Shown here: piece by piece, positions 1-13,690 of the stretch
Layout: each line of letters begins with the position of its first letter
How positions within the stretch are numbered: position 1 is the first letter of the stretch
Assembly (NCBI RefSeq): GCF_014066305.1
Contig: NW_023501044.1
Coordinates: 1,194,001-1,258,000, forward strand
Reading direction: 5' to 3'
Source of the DNA: Letharia columbiana
Lineage: Eukaryota > Ascomycota > Lecanoromycetes > Lecanorales > Parmeliaceae
DNA length: 64,000 nucleotides
The notes under the pieces: model-generated
Databases searched by the model: none
Seen by the model: only the letters and a program-made list of their open reading frames with translations
What the model was told of the DNA's origin: nothing
Translations under genes and position numbers: made by a program

Positions 1-2573
1 ATATATATAAAGTTAGATATATTAATATATTATAATAAAAATAAAAATAAGCTTTTAAGTAAATTAGATAAAATATAATAAATAAGCGATAAATAGTTTT
101 TAATTCTAGTTATTATTTTAATGAATTTATATTTTAATAGTATTATATAAAAGAAATACGCGAGTATAATTTAGAGAAAGTTTAAAGTTTCGCTTTTTAC
201 GTAAATTATTATATGTATAAATAAAGATAAAAGTTTAAATTATAAGAATATAGATAATATCGAAGTTAAATAAAATATAAATATTAAAAATAATCTTATT
301 ATACGCGCTAATAATTAAATAAACTTTATTTTTAAATTATTTAAAAATATAATATAGAATTTAATAATAAACTCTATTATAGCTTAAATATAAAAATATT
401 AACGCGTTAATTAATAAGTATTAAGCTATTTTAAAAATCTTAAAATATTAAATATAATTATATTTAAAATATAAAATTATAAATATTTATTAATATATAA
501 TAATAAAAAGTTTATTATAAAAACTATACTATCTAGATTAATATTTTAATTTTAATTATTACTCTTACTATTATATAAATAATATAAAATTATCTTTTAA
601 TTAATTATATCTAATTCTTAATTCTAATTCTTATTATAAATTCTATTAATCTATTTTAAAGTTATTAAATATACTTTTATATATTTTTTATATCTTATCT
701 TTTTTTAATTAAATAGCGATTAAACTCTAAATTAATATAAATACTTAAAAGAGAAAGATTTATAAAGATTTAATTATATAATTTTATTTCTTTTATACTT
801 CTTATAATTATTAAAGTAATTAATAATATATAATTATATCTTATAATTAATTTAATAATTAAATTATATAAAGATAAATATATTTTTCTTCTTAATTTAA
901 ATAACTTAATTAAAGAAATTATAAGATTTAAATTCTTTTTCTATAATATAACTGGCTTTTTATATATTATATAAAAGTAAGTATTTATTTAAATAGAAAT
1001 TATTAGAGCTAATTATAAAGCGTAGTAATAAAAAACTTACTCTTAAATTAATAAATTAGAAAAACTTCTATTATCTTATATAATATTTTAAAAGTAAAAT
1101 TTTAAATATAATAGCGCTTTAATAGATCTTAATTAAGTATAATTTAATAAACTAAATATTAAAAGAGAAGCTTCGAGATTATAAGATTAATTATTTTCTA
1201 ATAATAATAAATCTCGCGTAAAGCTTAAATTATAACTCGCGTTAGTTATATAAAATAAATATAATAATAATTTAAAAAAAAATCTAGTTTCTATTAACGC
1301 TTTAATATTATTAAAATAGAGATATTATCTATTAAACTAATAGTAATAGTAATTAAAGTAGCGATAATATTTAATAAAGTCTTTACTTTAATATTATACT
1401 TAATACTTTAAAATAGTATTAACGTTTTTAAAGAATTATTAATAATAGATTAAGTATATATAAATTAAGCTCTTTACTTAATTTATCTATATATTAATTT
1501 AAAGTTATTAAAAAATAAAAAATAAATATATAATTTAATAATTATATTATATTTTAGATATTATTATAATAGTATTAGATTATTTAAATAGAAGTTTAAT
1601 ATATAAAGAAGATAATCTTATAATAAGAAGAATTAATATAAAAAAGAAAGTTTTAAAAAGAAAGAAAAGCTTAGATATCTATCGCGCGTATTAAATTTTT
1701 AGATTATTTTATATTATCTAATTTAAATTAGATATTAATAAAACGCTTTCTTTTTAATTTTAAAGATTTAAGTTTAAATAAATTACATTTATTAAATATT
1801 ATTATTTAATATAATCTCAATTACTTTTATAATAATTATAATTATTATTATAGTTTATATAGATTAAAAGATAAGTTATCTAAGAAAGCGAGTTAATAAG
1901 CGATTATTTTTATCTAATTTAACTAATATTAAATTACTATTACTTATTAAATTTTTTATTTATTTTATTCTTACTTTCTTTTCTTTAATTCTTATTATCT
2001 TTATAAAAATAATTATTTTTTAAATTAGACTTTATAATAATATATTTAAAATATTATATAATATAAATTCTTATTATTTCTAATATCGATACTTATTAAA
2101 ATTAACGTACTTTTTAATAAAATAAACTTTAATTAGAATTAAGAATAGTTTAATATTTATAAATATTTATATAAACTCTTTAATTTCTTTATATATATTT
2201 ATTAATTTATTAATTTATAGCGATTAAAATAGAATAGATTAAATTTAATAATTTATTATAATAAATAATAAATATTAATAATTATAGCGATATTAAAGAG
2301 TCTCGATATAAATTAATTAAAAAAGAATTAAATTCTAAATTAAAATAAAAGATAAAGGATAAGTTTAATTAAAATAAAAATATTAAGAGATCGCGATAAT
2401 AAATAGATATATTTATATCTAAGAAGAAATTAATTAAGAAAATAAAGAAAATTAATATCTTAATTATTAACTATATTATAATTATTAAAAAGTATAAAGC
2501 TAAATATATTAATATATTATTATTAAAATAGAAATAAACTTTTAAGTAAATTAAATAAGATATAATAAATAAA
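1..2573. repeat. Unidentified RIP-degraded repeat R, first copy and part of the second
   Basis: No gene recognised. Every frame is dense in stops and CpA/TpG is nearly absent. Positions 1 to about 85 recur at about 2,490-2,573, and 85 to about 700 recur at about 27,328-27,960. The second copy was therefore continuous before Helitron A1 inserted at 2,574-27,327. Reading RIP-made TAA/TAG as Gln, part of the plus strand (mirrored at 27,330-27,700) gives a basic, Gln/Lys/Asn-rich frame, possibly a transposon protein, but I cannot assign a family. Positions 700-2,490 hold nothing I can name. Confidence 0.5.
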
Positions 2574-3149
2574 TAAGTAAAGGTCTATGAATTAAATTTA
2601 TAAGATTAAATTCTTCTAAGTTAAATCGAATTTTAGCTCTAGCCCTAAGTTAAATCGAACTCTAATCGCTTACTATACGTTTTTAACTTACTTTTATTAT
2701 TATAAAATTAATTTAATCTATATAGTATATAGATATATATATAGAGAGAGAGACTCGCTAAGATTTAATTAGAAAGGTATATTAAGTATAAAGAATTAAT
2801 TTATAATAATTATCTATAAAAAATAGAGAAAGACTATATTCTTATAATAAGAAGTATTAAAATATTAAAGAGAAATAAAGATAATATATTTATTAGTAGT
2901 ATAAATCTTATATTATCTTCTATTATAATAAAATCTTTTTAATAATAAAATAGTTATTAGAGTAAGATATCGAACGATTTTAATTTATTTAAATATATAT
3001 TATTCGATATTTCTTCTATAGAGACTTAATTAACTATAATTATCGTAATAGATTCTTCTCTTATAACGTTATTATAGTAATATATTATATGAATATAATA
3101 ATAATAATAAACTAAATTATAGTAATATTCTTCGTTTACTAAGTAATAA

Positions 3150-4150
3150 TTTAATATAGAATCGTAGAGAGTATATAACGTGGGATCTTAAAGAGTTAAA
3201 TCGTATTATTAATAATAATAGTCTTATTACCGCTTAATTTCTCCGTAATATTCTTCGTAATATTCTTCGTATTTATCTATTATAGTTTCTTCTCTTATTT
3301 CTTTTTTTATAAAGTCTTATATTAAGTAGCTAGCTAAGTAACTAATTAAGTAAATAATTAATATAATATAGAATCTTAGAGATCTAAGCCGTATTCTTAA
3401 TAATAATAACTTTATTACCGCTTAATTTCTTTATAGTATTCTCTATAATATTCTTCGCAGTATTCTCCATATTTATTTATTATAGTTTCTTCTCTTATTT
3501 CTTAATATAGTAAGAATAATAGTTTAAGTTATATTAGTATTCTTCGCTTATTAAATAATAATTTAATATAAAATAATAAAGAGTATATAACGTAGAATTC
3601 TAAAGAGCTAAGTCGTATTCTTAATACTAAGAGCTTTATTATTACTAAATTTCTTTATAATATTCTTCGCATTTATCTATTATACTTTCTTCTTTTACTT
3701 CTTTTTTTATAAAGTATTAGATTAAGTAGCTAGCTAAATAGCTAGCTAAATAGCTAGCTAAATAGCTAGCTAAATAGCTAATTAAATAAATAAATAATAT
3801 AATATAGAATTTTAAAGAGCTAAGTCGTATTCTTAATATTAGAAATTTTATTACCGCTTAATTTCTTTATAATATTCTTTATATTTATTTATTATAGTTT
3901 CTTCTCTTACTTCTTCTCTTATAAAGTATTAAATTAAGTAATTAGCTAAGTAGTTAATTAAGTAAATAACTAATATAATATAAAATCTTAAAAAGTTAAG
4001 CCGTATTCTTAATAATAATAATCTTATTACTACTTAATTTCTTTATAATATTCTCCGTATTTATCTATTATAATTTCTTCTCTTATTTCTTCTCTTATAG
4101 AATATTAGATTAAGTAATTATCTAAGTAGCTAATTAAGTAAATAATTAAG
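3150..4150. repeat. Tandem array of about 170-230 bp modules inside Helitron A1
   Basis: About five successive modules start near 3,150, 3,360, 3,560, 3,797 and 3,971. Each contains, in order, a variant of aatataatatagaatctta, a cgtattcttaata segment, a run of tattcttcg repeats, and atttatctattatagtttct. Each ends in a tract of tagctagctaa-type repeats. Copy number differs between family members: A3 has about one module, and A2 and A4 have two to three. Confidence 0.7.
3726..3782. repeat. 12-bp tandem repeat (agctagctaaat)
   Basis: About four and a half head-to-tail copies of the 12-mer agctagctaaat lie within the third module of the Helitron A1 array. Shorter runs of the same motif occur at the matching place in A2 (about 32,145-32,215, opposite strand). 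Confidence 0.85.
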
Positions 4151-4692
4151 TAACTAGCTAATAATTTAATTAAGTAAATTATTAAGCTAATAAAGTAGAT
4201 AGTATTAATTAAGCGACTAGTCGAGTATCGTTAACTTAAAAAAAGTATATAGAGAAAGATAATAACTATAAATTCGTTCGAGTTCTTTTTAATTTTTTAA
4301 CGCGTTTATAATAGATAGTTATTAAGTATCGTTACGATCTCGAGTATTAGTAATAGCGAATTCGCTAAGAGATAATTTAGAGGCGTTAGTAGAGACTTTA
4401 AGAGATAAATAAAAGAAGTATATATATCTAAAACGTTTAGTAACGTTTTCGCGAGAGATATTAAGAATAAATATATTTATATTAGTAAATTAATAGAATA
4501 GTAAAAGAAGAAGAATTATATAAATTAATGAAAGGATTATTATTTAATCTCGAACGCGTCTAATATAATTATTATATTTGAATATTTATTTAATTTATTA
4601 ATAGTAGATTAAAGTTTATTATTTTTATAGCGTTAGAAAGCGTATATTAAGCTCTATAATTTCTTGAATTATAAAGAAATAGTATTCGAAGA

Positions 4693-4856
4693 TATTACGA
4701 GCGTATTCTTAATATATCTCTTAGCTCTATAGCTAGCGAGCCTTAACGAACATATTCTTTATTATATTATATCTTCTTTTTATCTATATAATTCGATATC
4801 TTAGTTATCTTATTTAATATATCTATATTAATATTATATCTATATTAATTCTAATA
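4693..4856 (+). repeat. Gypsy-1 5' LTR
   Basis: This 164-bp LTR starts TATTACGAGCG and ends CTAATA; the original TG...CA ends would read TA...TA after RIP. It matches the 3' LTR at 26,974-27,137 over its whole length. It shares its second half (tatttaatatatctatatta and onward) with the LTRs of gypsy-2. The upstream 5 bases are GAAGA. The bases after the 3' LTR are AAAAA, a plausible but mutated target duplication. Confidence 0.85.
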
Positions 4857-6780
4857 TTATAATTAAGATTAATTTACTTATTTTATTTATATTAGTAAAT
4901 AAATTTGAAGAAATACGCTAATAGAGACTTTAATAAGAAACTAAGTTAAGCTATTATATTTCTAGATAAATCTATTAAATAAATAAATCGATTTTAAAGA
5001 GTTTAAATAAAATAGCGAAACGATTTTAATAGATAGTAATTAAGGGATAAAGTAGATATTGAATTATTTATACGACTAGCGAATCGAAAGAAATAGTTAA
5101 TATTATCTTATATTTCTATATTTAAAATATATATTAATAGTATTACTTATACTTTTATATATAATAATATCTAAAGTTTTAATAAGATCTTAATTAAATA
5201 AGAAACGATTAAGTTATAGCTAATTTAAGATATTATTCTTCGAAATCTTTTTATATATAACTTCTCTATAAGATAAGAGTCTTTCTAAGCGAAGTAAGTA
5301 TATTTAAAAGACTACTATTTAAAGTATTTATAGCCTTCTTAATATCTTAAATAATTAAGAAATAAGTATATTAAATCTTTATAAAGAAATAATCTTATCT
5401 TAAGCTTTATAGTAAAAAAAATTATTCTTAATATCGAATAATTTCGACGCGCTTTCGAGAAATTTCGCTATTCTCTAGTATATCTAGTATTTCTAATATC
5501 TATTTTTTCGAAATATTTAAACTCCACTTCACTTTATTTTAAATCTTCTTTTCTTCTTTTTTATAATAAAGTTTAATATCGAAAAAATAAATTAAATTAA
5601 GACTCTATTTAAGTAAATTAAATTTTAATAAATTTTAATTCTATTAGATAATATAGCCGACGAGTTTAATTCGATAAAAATATTTTAGAATATCGCTAAT
5701 ATTCTATAACTATAGTATTAAGCTAAATATTAATTTCATAAATTTATAATTATATTAAATAAGATTTATTAGAAGCGAGATACTTTTTAAAAGATTATTA
5801 CTAATTATTATATCGTTATAATAAAAAAGAATTTAATTATAAATAATTTATTTTAGATTTATAGAATAATTAAGAAGATAAATTAATTAATTTAAGATTT
5901 TTAGAAGAATATAACTTCTCTATAGCGAAAAGTTAATAATCTTAATTTATAGTCTATAAAAGATTTATAACTATTTTTAATTAAGAAGAAGTATATATCT
6001 AAATAATTAAAAGAAAAATTAATTAAGATCTTAAATTTATCTCTATTTATTAATAATATTAACTCTATTTAGAATAACTAATTCTTTAGAATAAAATAAA
6101 AATTTAAGACTAATAGCGATTATTATTTTATTAAGAATTTTAAAATAGTCTATATAGTTTAATAACTTAATGATAAACCTATATAATATCTAATATATAG
6201 AAAACTTTAAAACTTTATTAATTTATATTAATCTTTTATTAAGATTATAAATAAATTAATTAATATTTAAATCGACGTAATAATATATAATATAATATAT
6301 ATACTCTATAATAAGAGACTCGATTTTTTATCGATTTCTATTTAAATTCTATTTAATTAGATACTATTCTTAATATTAAGAAAACTCTTATACTAAAAAA
6401 TTATCTTTCTAAGAAACTAAGAAAAAAACTAAGAAAGTTATAATAGATTATAAGAGGTTTTACTACCTTAAAAATTATAAAAGAATATCTTCGAAAGTTA
6501 AATAACTTATAACGTATTAAGTATAAGAATTTTAAATTTATAAAGATTATTATTAAGTTAATTATAATATAAATATCGATAATAATACCCGCGATTAATA
6601 TATACCTTATATTTATTATCGAATTTAGTTTAAATATAATTATTACGCCTCTAAATATTATAATTAATTTAAAATTAAGAGAGTTAATATACTATAATTA
6701 CGATAAAAAAGATTACTATTAAAAGAACTATATAATAATTATCTAAATCGAGATTAATAAAAAGACCTTCGAGGAAGTAC
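4857..6780 (+). pseudogene. Gypsy-1 gag relic
   Basis: This is the degenerate capsid/nucleocapsid gene of the chromovirus, aligned by eye to the gag of gypsy-2. Near 6,680-6,730 a CX2CX4HX4C zinc knuckle is still readable. Its cysteines have become tyrosine (YYNYDKKDYY...NY), as expected from TGT/TGC to TAT/TAC. Gag would bind and package the element RNA. Stops occur throughout and no product is possible. Confidence 0.7.
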
Positions 6781-8082
6781 GACTTTACGCGATGAAAATA
6801 AATAAAGAATTCGAAATCGATAACGTTGATATTACGGATAGCGACGGTTTTTTTTCGAATTCGAGAAACGAATAGTCTCTTTTAAAGTTATAAAAAGAGA
6901 TACTTATAAAGTATATCTAATAGATACTTTTAATAACATCTTAGCACGTTATTCTTTTTATATAGAAATTACGCTATCTTTATAAGAGAGAGATTATTTA
7001 TTTAAAAACTTTCTAATAGATAATAGATATATCGATACTTATATAGTTATAAACGAGTTTCTAATTTCAGCAATATATAAAGTTTTATATCTAGAGTTAC
7101 TTCTACTATTAAGATCTAAATTATTAAGAGATTATAACGACTAGATTATAAAATAACTAATTATATACTATTTACTTTCTATTATAATAGTAAAAAACTA
7201 TCGAGAAGAAATATATCTAATATTAATTATATTATTAAAATATGATATAAAAGTAGAAAAATCTTAGATAAATAAGTATAGAGTAATTCTTAATATTTTA
7301 TAGAATAAGATACTCTTTCTATTCGATCGATGTAATTATAATAATAATAGAATATTAATAATAAACGAACTCCCTTTTCTATCTACTCTAGAGCTTCGAT
7401 TACTTATATTATCTATCTCTCTATCTATTATATTAAAATAATAAAGCTCTTCTCTATCTACTTACGATAAGGAATATAATTTAAATATCTCTTTATTAAG
7501 TAAGATTAAGATTATTAATATCGCTGAGATTAATATAGCGACTTACTATTAATTAATCTATAAAAAAGATAATAAACTATTTATATTAATAATAAATAAG
7601 ATCTATAATACGTCGTCTATATTATATACGCCTTCCCCTACTCGAATATCTCGCGAAACTTATATATCGATTAATAAACTATATCTCTATAACTTAGAAA
7701 AGAAATATAAGAGATATTATAATTCTAATTACTTTATTTAGATTAATAGAGTTAACGTAATTAGTTCTAAGAAGATAAAACGTAAGTTATCTTCGAAGTA
7801 TTATAACTATTTAGATATTTTCGATAGAACTAAGATAAATATACTTTTCTTATATCGTCTTTATAATTATAAACTAAAATTTAATAATAGCTTCAATAAA
7901 ACGAAACTTTTAAAAAGTAGAATCTATTCGATATTAGAATATAAATTAAAATAGATAAAGAAGTATCTAAACGAATATCTAAAGAAGGGATTCATAATAT
8001 TAAATTATATATTATTCGTCTTATTTATTCTATTCGCGGAAAAGTCGAATAGAGGATTTCGTTTTTATATAGACTATCGAAA
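6781..8082 (+). pseudogene. Gypsy-1 protease region and N-terminal RT relic
   Basis: Near 7,935-8,080 the plus-strand frame reads as the start of a gypsy RT. It has the ordered blocks LEYKLKQIKKYLNEYLKKGF and, further on, FRFYIDYR, corresponding to the conserved PLSxxEL...GLRFCIDYRKLN segment. The frame stops exactly where Y1 inserted (after CGAAA, 8,078-8,082) and resumes at 21,575. The protease region upstream aligns with that of gypsy-2 around 41,100-41,560. RIP stops are frequent. Confidence 0.7.
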
Positions 8083-8339
8083 TGTGAGATAGTAAGATCT
8101 CTTTTAATGAAACTGCGTATTAGTTATATAATTACGAGGTCTAGATACGTAGTAAATAGAATAGATAGATTAATTACTAGATAAATTAATAACTAAAAAA
8201 AGAAGAAGAGAAAAGAAAATTTATAAGTATTTAAGACTTTATTAAGTATATTAAATACTCGTTTTAACTATATAGTTTATAGTCTAATAAGTAATATAAG
8301 CGAGTCTATTAGTTTACTTTAAGTATTTCTATTTTTATA
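8083..8339 (-). repeat. Y1 LTR (3' LTR in element orientation)
   Basis: It pairs with 21,321-21,574 and with the LTR of the second Y copy at 34,173-34,431 (opposite orientation). It begins TGTGAGATAGTAAG and keeps several TpG sites that are TpA in the partner LTR. It is therefore the less mutated copy. Confidence 0.85.
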
Positions 8340-9560
8340 ATTATATTCTCTCTTAGAAGATTTTATCTCTAAATCTTATTATTATTACGCTTTATAATTA
8401 AATATATATAAATTTATTAATATTATCTACGCTATCTATTATTAGTTTAAATATAATTTAAACTAATATATACTATAATAGCGTATTTATATTATATATT
8501 CTAAGATCTTCTTAAATATATTATTATATTTATATATTAAATCGCGATAATATCGCTATATATATTATTATTTTAATTAATAGAATATAGATATAGTACT
8601 ATTCTATTACGATATACTATTATCGCTATTATTATATATTATTATTATATTATTACTTTATAATCGTAGTAATTCTATTATAATAATTATTAAAAGTTAC
8701 GTTAGTAAGTATAGAAGATTTATTTTTAATTTAATTTTTATTCTTTTTAGTAATAATATTAATATCGACGTTATTATAAATAAGTATCTAATTCTTCTTT
8801 ATATTTACTATTTTATCTTTATTTATTTTTATCGTAATATTATAATAGCGAGTTATATATTATTATAATAGTATAATATATATATTAATTAAAATAATAG
8901 TTAAATAAGACTAAAGTTATTTAGATTAATTTTATATATAATAAGTATCTCGAAGAATACTTTATAATATCTTTTAAATAGTATAAGAAATATATTAATA
9001 TATCGATAGTAATATTAAATCTCCGCTTTTATAGTTTTATAAGTTATTAAGTACTTATAGCTATTATAATTCTTATATTCCGCGCTATTACTAATAAATA
9101 TTTATATTTATTTTAAAAATATATTTCATTAAGAAGGCTATTAGCCTCTCTTATCGCTATTTTAAATCTCTTTTATAAGTAAAAGAGATATTAGATAACT
9201 TAGAGATTACGTTAATATATATTAATTTCCTTTTATTATTATTATATATATACTTTTATATATAATCTTTATACGATTTATATCGCGTTTTCTATTAGTT
9301 TATATTAGCGTAAATATAGACGATACTTTTATAAGAATTATATATATATTATAAATCTAATTCTTATTTACTAAGGCGATATTATGACTACGATTCGCAT
9401 TAATAAAAATATTTATATTATTCTTCGAGTATAAAATAATATAAATTTTAATTAATATATATTAGAATATAGAGTTAATATATATAATAGCTTATCGTAT
9501 TAAGAAACTTCGACCTAATATTATTATCTTTATCTCTTTTTTAATTATTTCTCTCGCTAT
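8340..9560 (-). pseudogene. Y1 region downstream of integrase, no assigned function
   Basis: This segment lies between the integrase relic and the 3' LTR of Y1 and is repeated, inverted, at 33,150-34,172 in the second Y copy. In the second copy a purine-rich tract (aaaagaagaaagtagt) precedes the LTR. Frames with RIP-type stops can be followed, but I cannot match them to a known domain. It could be a long 3' untranslated region or an extra reading frame. Confidence 0.4.
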
Positions 9561-11800
9561 TTCTTATATTAGATCTTCTTACTATCTAATAAATCTTCTA
9601 AATAAATAATTATTTTTTAATATAAGATAATAGATAGATTAATATTAAATAGTATTAGTCTTATATATAATTCTCGAGATTATCTTTCTAATAATATACG
9701 ATATTTTAATACTTTAAAATATTCTATAAATATCTTAGCTATTTTCGCTAAGTCTTTTAATTATAATTTATTTACTTTCTAAGACTTCTCTACTACTACT
9801 ATTTTCGTAATCTTTCTTACTTCTTAATCTCTCTTAACGATTATATCTTTAGTTTTATCTTAGATATTAATTTATATAATTTTTTTATTTACTTAAAGTT
9901 CTTAATTATATCTTTAATATTTTCGAGATATTTTATTAATTCTTATAAAGTTTTATAAAATAAAAAGTTTTTTTAGTTAATAAGATATTTAGTCTCGCTT
10001 TTATAAACTATTTTATCTAGTATCTTATTAATCTTTTACTCTTCTTTTTTATTAATTAAGATTATTTATAACTTCGAATTATTATTATATAAATATTATA
10101 ATTTTAATAATAATATATAAAATATAAAATAATTTTTTTTATATTTAGTAGAGAGGTTTAGCTTATAAATCTATATATCTATTTTCTTTAATACTTTAAA
10201 AGATCTAAGCTATTTATAATTAAGTTTCTTCTTTAATTATAAAATATATATATTTAAACTTTATAATAGTATTTTATCTTTTTTTTAAAGGTTATAGCTT
10301 TATAATTACTATTATAGTATATTACTTACTACTTTAATACTCGCTTTTATAATTCTTTTAGATATAATCTTATCTCTTATAATTATTTTACTCACTTTAT
10401 AATAAATAATACTTTTCTTCTTAAGATTCTACTTTTAGAAATATTTTCTAAGTCTATTATATATCTTATTAGTAGATCTTATAGAGTCTTATTAATATTT
10501 ATATATATATTATTATTATATATAAATATAGTTATTAATAAGATTTTAAATTAATTATTTTATTTATAATTATAATATACTTATAGATAATATTTTAATA
10601 TCTAATTTTATTTCTTAATTTAATTATTAATTTAAGAATAAAATATAGTATTTAGCTTATATTTCGTATTTAGATATTAATATAGCGTTATTTAAAACTT
10701 ATTTATAAATAGAAAACCTCGATTTGAAATTAAGTTATATATTATATCGCGTAATAATATAAATTCTTATTATAAGATATTAGTAAAGCTATTAATCTTT
10801 AAATTTTTAATAATCGCTATATATATTATATACTTAATTAATTTATTTATTAAGATTAAGATAGTATTATAAATCTTATTAATATATAAATCTCTTATAG
10901 ATAATAGATTTATAATAAAATCTAATATAAAATATAAAATAAATTTATACTATTTAAGAGAATCGACGTTAGCTCGCTATATAACTTATAATAATAAACT
11001 TATACTTTTTAATAATTAAAATAAAAATAAATATAGTTTATTATATCGCTTATTATATTTATCTAATAATATTTAAATTTAATATCTTTCTTAATACGCT
11101 TATAAGTAAGATATTTAGTATTAGAGTTATTATAATTTATATAAAAAATCTCTTTCTTTATAGTAGAATTATTAGAAATATAGACTACGAGATTACGACG
11201 TAATAATTTATTCTTATTAACTTTCTATTTCGAAAGCTTATTCTATTTAATAGCGTATTTTTAATATTATTTTTTATTTATAATAAAAGTATTTTTATAT
11301 TATAATTTAAGTAGTTATATTATTATTAATTTTTATAACTTTAAATAAAATCTCTTTAATTTTAAAATCTAATAAATTAGAAGTTAAAATAATATCGTAA
11401 TATCTAGAATATATATTTATTTATTAAATACTCTTTTATCTAAGATAATAACTTAGATATCTATAACGATAATATTATTTAATTAATTCGTTAACGCTAT
11501 AAGTTTAATTATAATAAATATACTATTATATTTCTATAGATTAAATTAATATTTCTAATTATAAAGCTTATTTCGTAAAATAAAGAGAAAATTATTATTA
11601 TTATTCTCGCTACTATTTAATTTAATAATATTAAATTTTCTTAATAATATATTTATAGAATTAAGTTTTCTTTTATAATATTTAATAATAAAGTTAAATA
11701 TAGCTAATTTCTTAATTTAGCGAATCTACTTTATATTAAGCTCTTTTATTATTATAAAATAATATAAATTATTATAATCTAAGATTATATAAATAAAATA
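9561..11800 (-). pseudogene. Y1 integrase relic
   Basis: On the minus strand around 11,050-10,560, ordered integrase blocks are visible. They include a NKLIKYIIYIAI segment (family DRLTKxxHFIP), SNRGFLFINKF (family SDRGPxFxSxFW, catalytic Asp changed to Asn) and a YYNYKQ block (family YVNYxQDDW). About 9,540-10,090 corresponds to the C-terminal part and is shared with 30,366-30,981 of the second Y copy. The enzyme would insert the cDNA. RIP stops make it non-functional. Confidence 0.7.
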
Positions 11801-12947
11801 CTTACTATCTTATAAATAATATTTTTAATTTTTAAAACTTAATATAATTATATAGAGCTTTTTTATTATATATATTTTAGCGAAGCTTAACGCTCTTAAA
11901 TTTATAACTAGAAAAAATAATAAGATATTATTATTTATTCTCGCTTAATTAACTAAGTATATTATCTATATTTATATTAGAAATATTAATCTTTATAATA
12001 AATAATATTTTTATATTATAATATTCTAATATAAATACGATAATAAATACTCGCTTAAATATTTTAAAAGTCTTATATTTTTTTTATTAAATATAAAAGA
12101 TAATTTAATCTCGTCTTTCTTTATTTCTCGAATTAGGTTCGTTAAAGATATAATTATCTATAAAAAGCCTCATATAAATTATTAATAGAAGTTTATAAAC
12201 TTTAGAAAGATTAAGATATTTTTAATAGATTTTAATTCTAATTATTTAGTAATAGTCTTAATATATAATAATTCTATTTAAATATTATATTAGTTTATTA
12301 AAAATCTTAAAAAGATAATTTTATTACGATTAAAAGTATATTTTAATAATTTTATATAGAGTTAATACTTTAATAATACGCGTAATACTTTATATATATA
12401 CTTCTAATATAACTCTTTTATTTTAAAATAGATTAATATATTATTTAAATATATTATATAGAAGATATCGATATATAATTTAAGTACTTTATTTATATAA
12501 GCTTAAAAGATTATAGAAGTATTTGCGAGGCTAAAAGATATTACTTAATATTTAAATTAGTTATAACGAGTTTAAAAGATAATTTTCTACTTATCTCTCT
12601 TTTATATTTATATTTTATAATACGTATTACAAATATTAATTTTAATAAAATACTTTATATATATAAATCTTTTTAAGATCTCTAAGAGTAGCGATAATAA
12701 GTAATTATTCTTAATAATTATCTTCTTAAGCTTTCGATAATTAATATATAATTATAACGAATTATTTAGTTTTTTAATAAATAGTATTAGCGAGCTAATC
12801 TAATTAGTTAAAAGTTAGATTTATCTTCTCTTAAATATAATATCTAAATAATCTCTAATTACTATAAATTCGTTATATAATATATTATAAATCGAATTAT
12901 TTCTAAATAGTTTTTTAGATTATAAATCGATAGAATACTCGATTTAA
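11801..12947 (-). pseudogene. Y1 reverse transcriptase and RNase H relic
   Basis: On the minus strand the RT active-site motif reads YLNN at 12,451-12,440; the family motif is YLDD, and both Asp to Asn changes are G-to-A RIP changes. Upstream, an IYNAYHKI block corresponds to the family LRDAYHRI. RNase H follows at about 12,070-11,880. The frame is interrupted at 12,948 by the 5' end of Helitron H1, which splits the RT from the rest of pol. The same RT/RNase H segment is present on the plus strand at 28,886-29,493. Confidence 0.75.
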
Positions 12948-13690
12948 TTAGTATATATAAAAGAATAAGATAGAGCTAAGCTTGAAAATCTTAAATTTAT
13001 ATATATAGTTAATTATTAATTTAAGTTCGCTACGCTCTTTAATTAAATCGACTAAATTAGCTCGATAGCTCTCTTACGCTTTTCTTATTAAAAATTTATA
13101 TATAGAAGTTTTATACTTTAAAGTACTTAGCTTACGATATATATAGTTATTTTATTATTTCTTAAATTATAAAGCTCGCTTTACGCTTTTTAACGCTATA
13201 AAAATTAAAAAGTTTAATTTACTATTAATAAAGCGACGTAGTATTTAAATATAATTATACGAAACGCGTTCGAGACTAGATAATTCTTTTATCTATTTAT
13301 ATAATTATTATCTTTCTATCTCTCTATTAATTCTATCAATTCCATTAAAATAAATATATTTACTCTCGATACCCCTCGTCTAAAGATTATTAAACGTCTA
13401 AGATATATATACTTCTTTTTCTCGCCTCTTAAAGCCCTTACTAATATCTTTAAATCGTTTTTTAGCGAATTTATTACTATTAATAATCGAGATCGTAAGC
13501 GAGCTTAATAGCTATTTATTACTAGCTATAAACGCGCTAAAAAACCCTTTAAAAGAGTCTAAATAAATATATTTTTCTTTATAGATTCCTCTTAAGCTAG
13601 CGATAGTGCTTTTTAATCTAACGATACTATCTTCTAAAACGCGTCTTTCTCCTCTATTTATTCTTTATTACTCTATTTTAAAGCCTTTTA
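12948..13690 (+). repeat. H1 5' non-coding terminal region
   Basis: This is shared, in order, with A2 (from 30,982), A4 (from 62,883) and, inverted, with A1 (ending 27,327) and A3 (ending 37,641). Conserved blocks are agaataagatagagctaagc, aattagctcg(c/a)tagctctctt, aacgcgttcga, and aataatcgagatcgtaagcg. Only about the first 110 bp is shared with the B repeats. I see no coding capacity. Confidence 0.75.

Larger units (their letters stand above)
2574..4692 (-). mobile_element. Non-autonomous Helitron A1, 3'-terminal part
   Basis: This is the inverted copy of a roughly 2.2-kb repeat. Read on the minus strand, it ends at 2,574 with the family 3' terminus: a hairpin related to TATGAATTTAATTCATA, about 12 nt, then CTTTACTYR, followed by T in the flank. 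It continues across the gypsy-1 insertion to 27,143-27,327, where its 5' end (TTAGTATATATAA) is preceded by A. The flanks fit Helitron insertion between A and T without target duplication. It has no coding capacity. Its outer ends match Helitron H1 (12,948-19,334), while the middle is an H1-unrelated tandem array. It is heavily RIPed. Confidence 0.7.

Noticed and set aside
3726..3782. Palindromic agctagct run as a regulatory operator
   Set aside because: It is a 12-bp tandem repeat within a transposon satellite module and varies in number between copies.
12948..12980. H1/A/B repeats as LTRs or solo LTRs
   Set aside because: They have no TG...CA-type matching ends and no target duplications. 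The 3' hairpin, A^T flanks and RepHel gene fit a Helitron instead.
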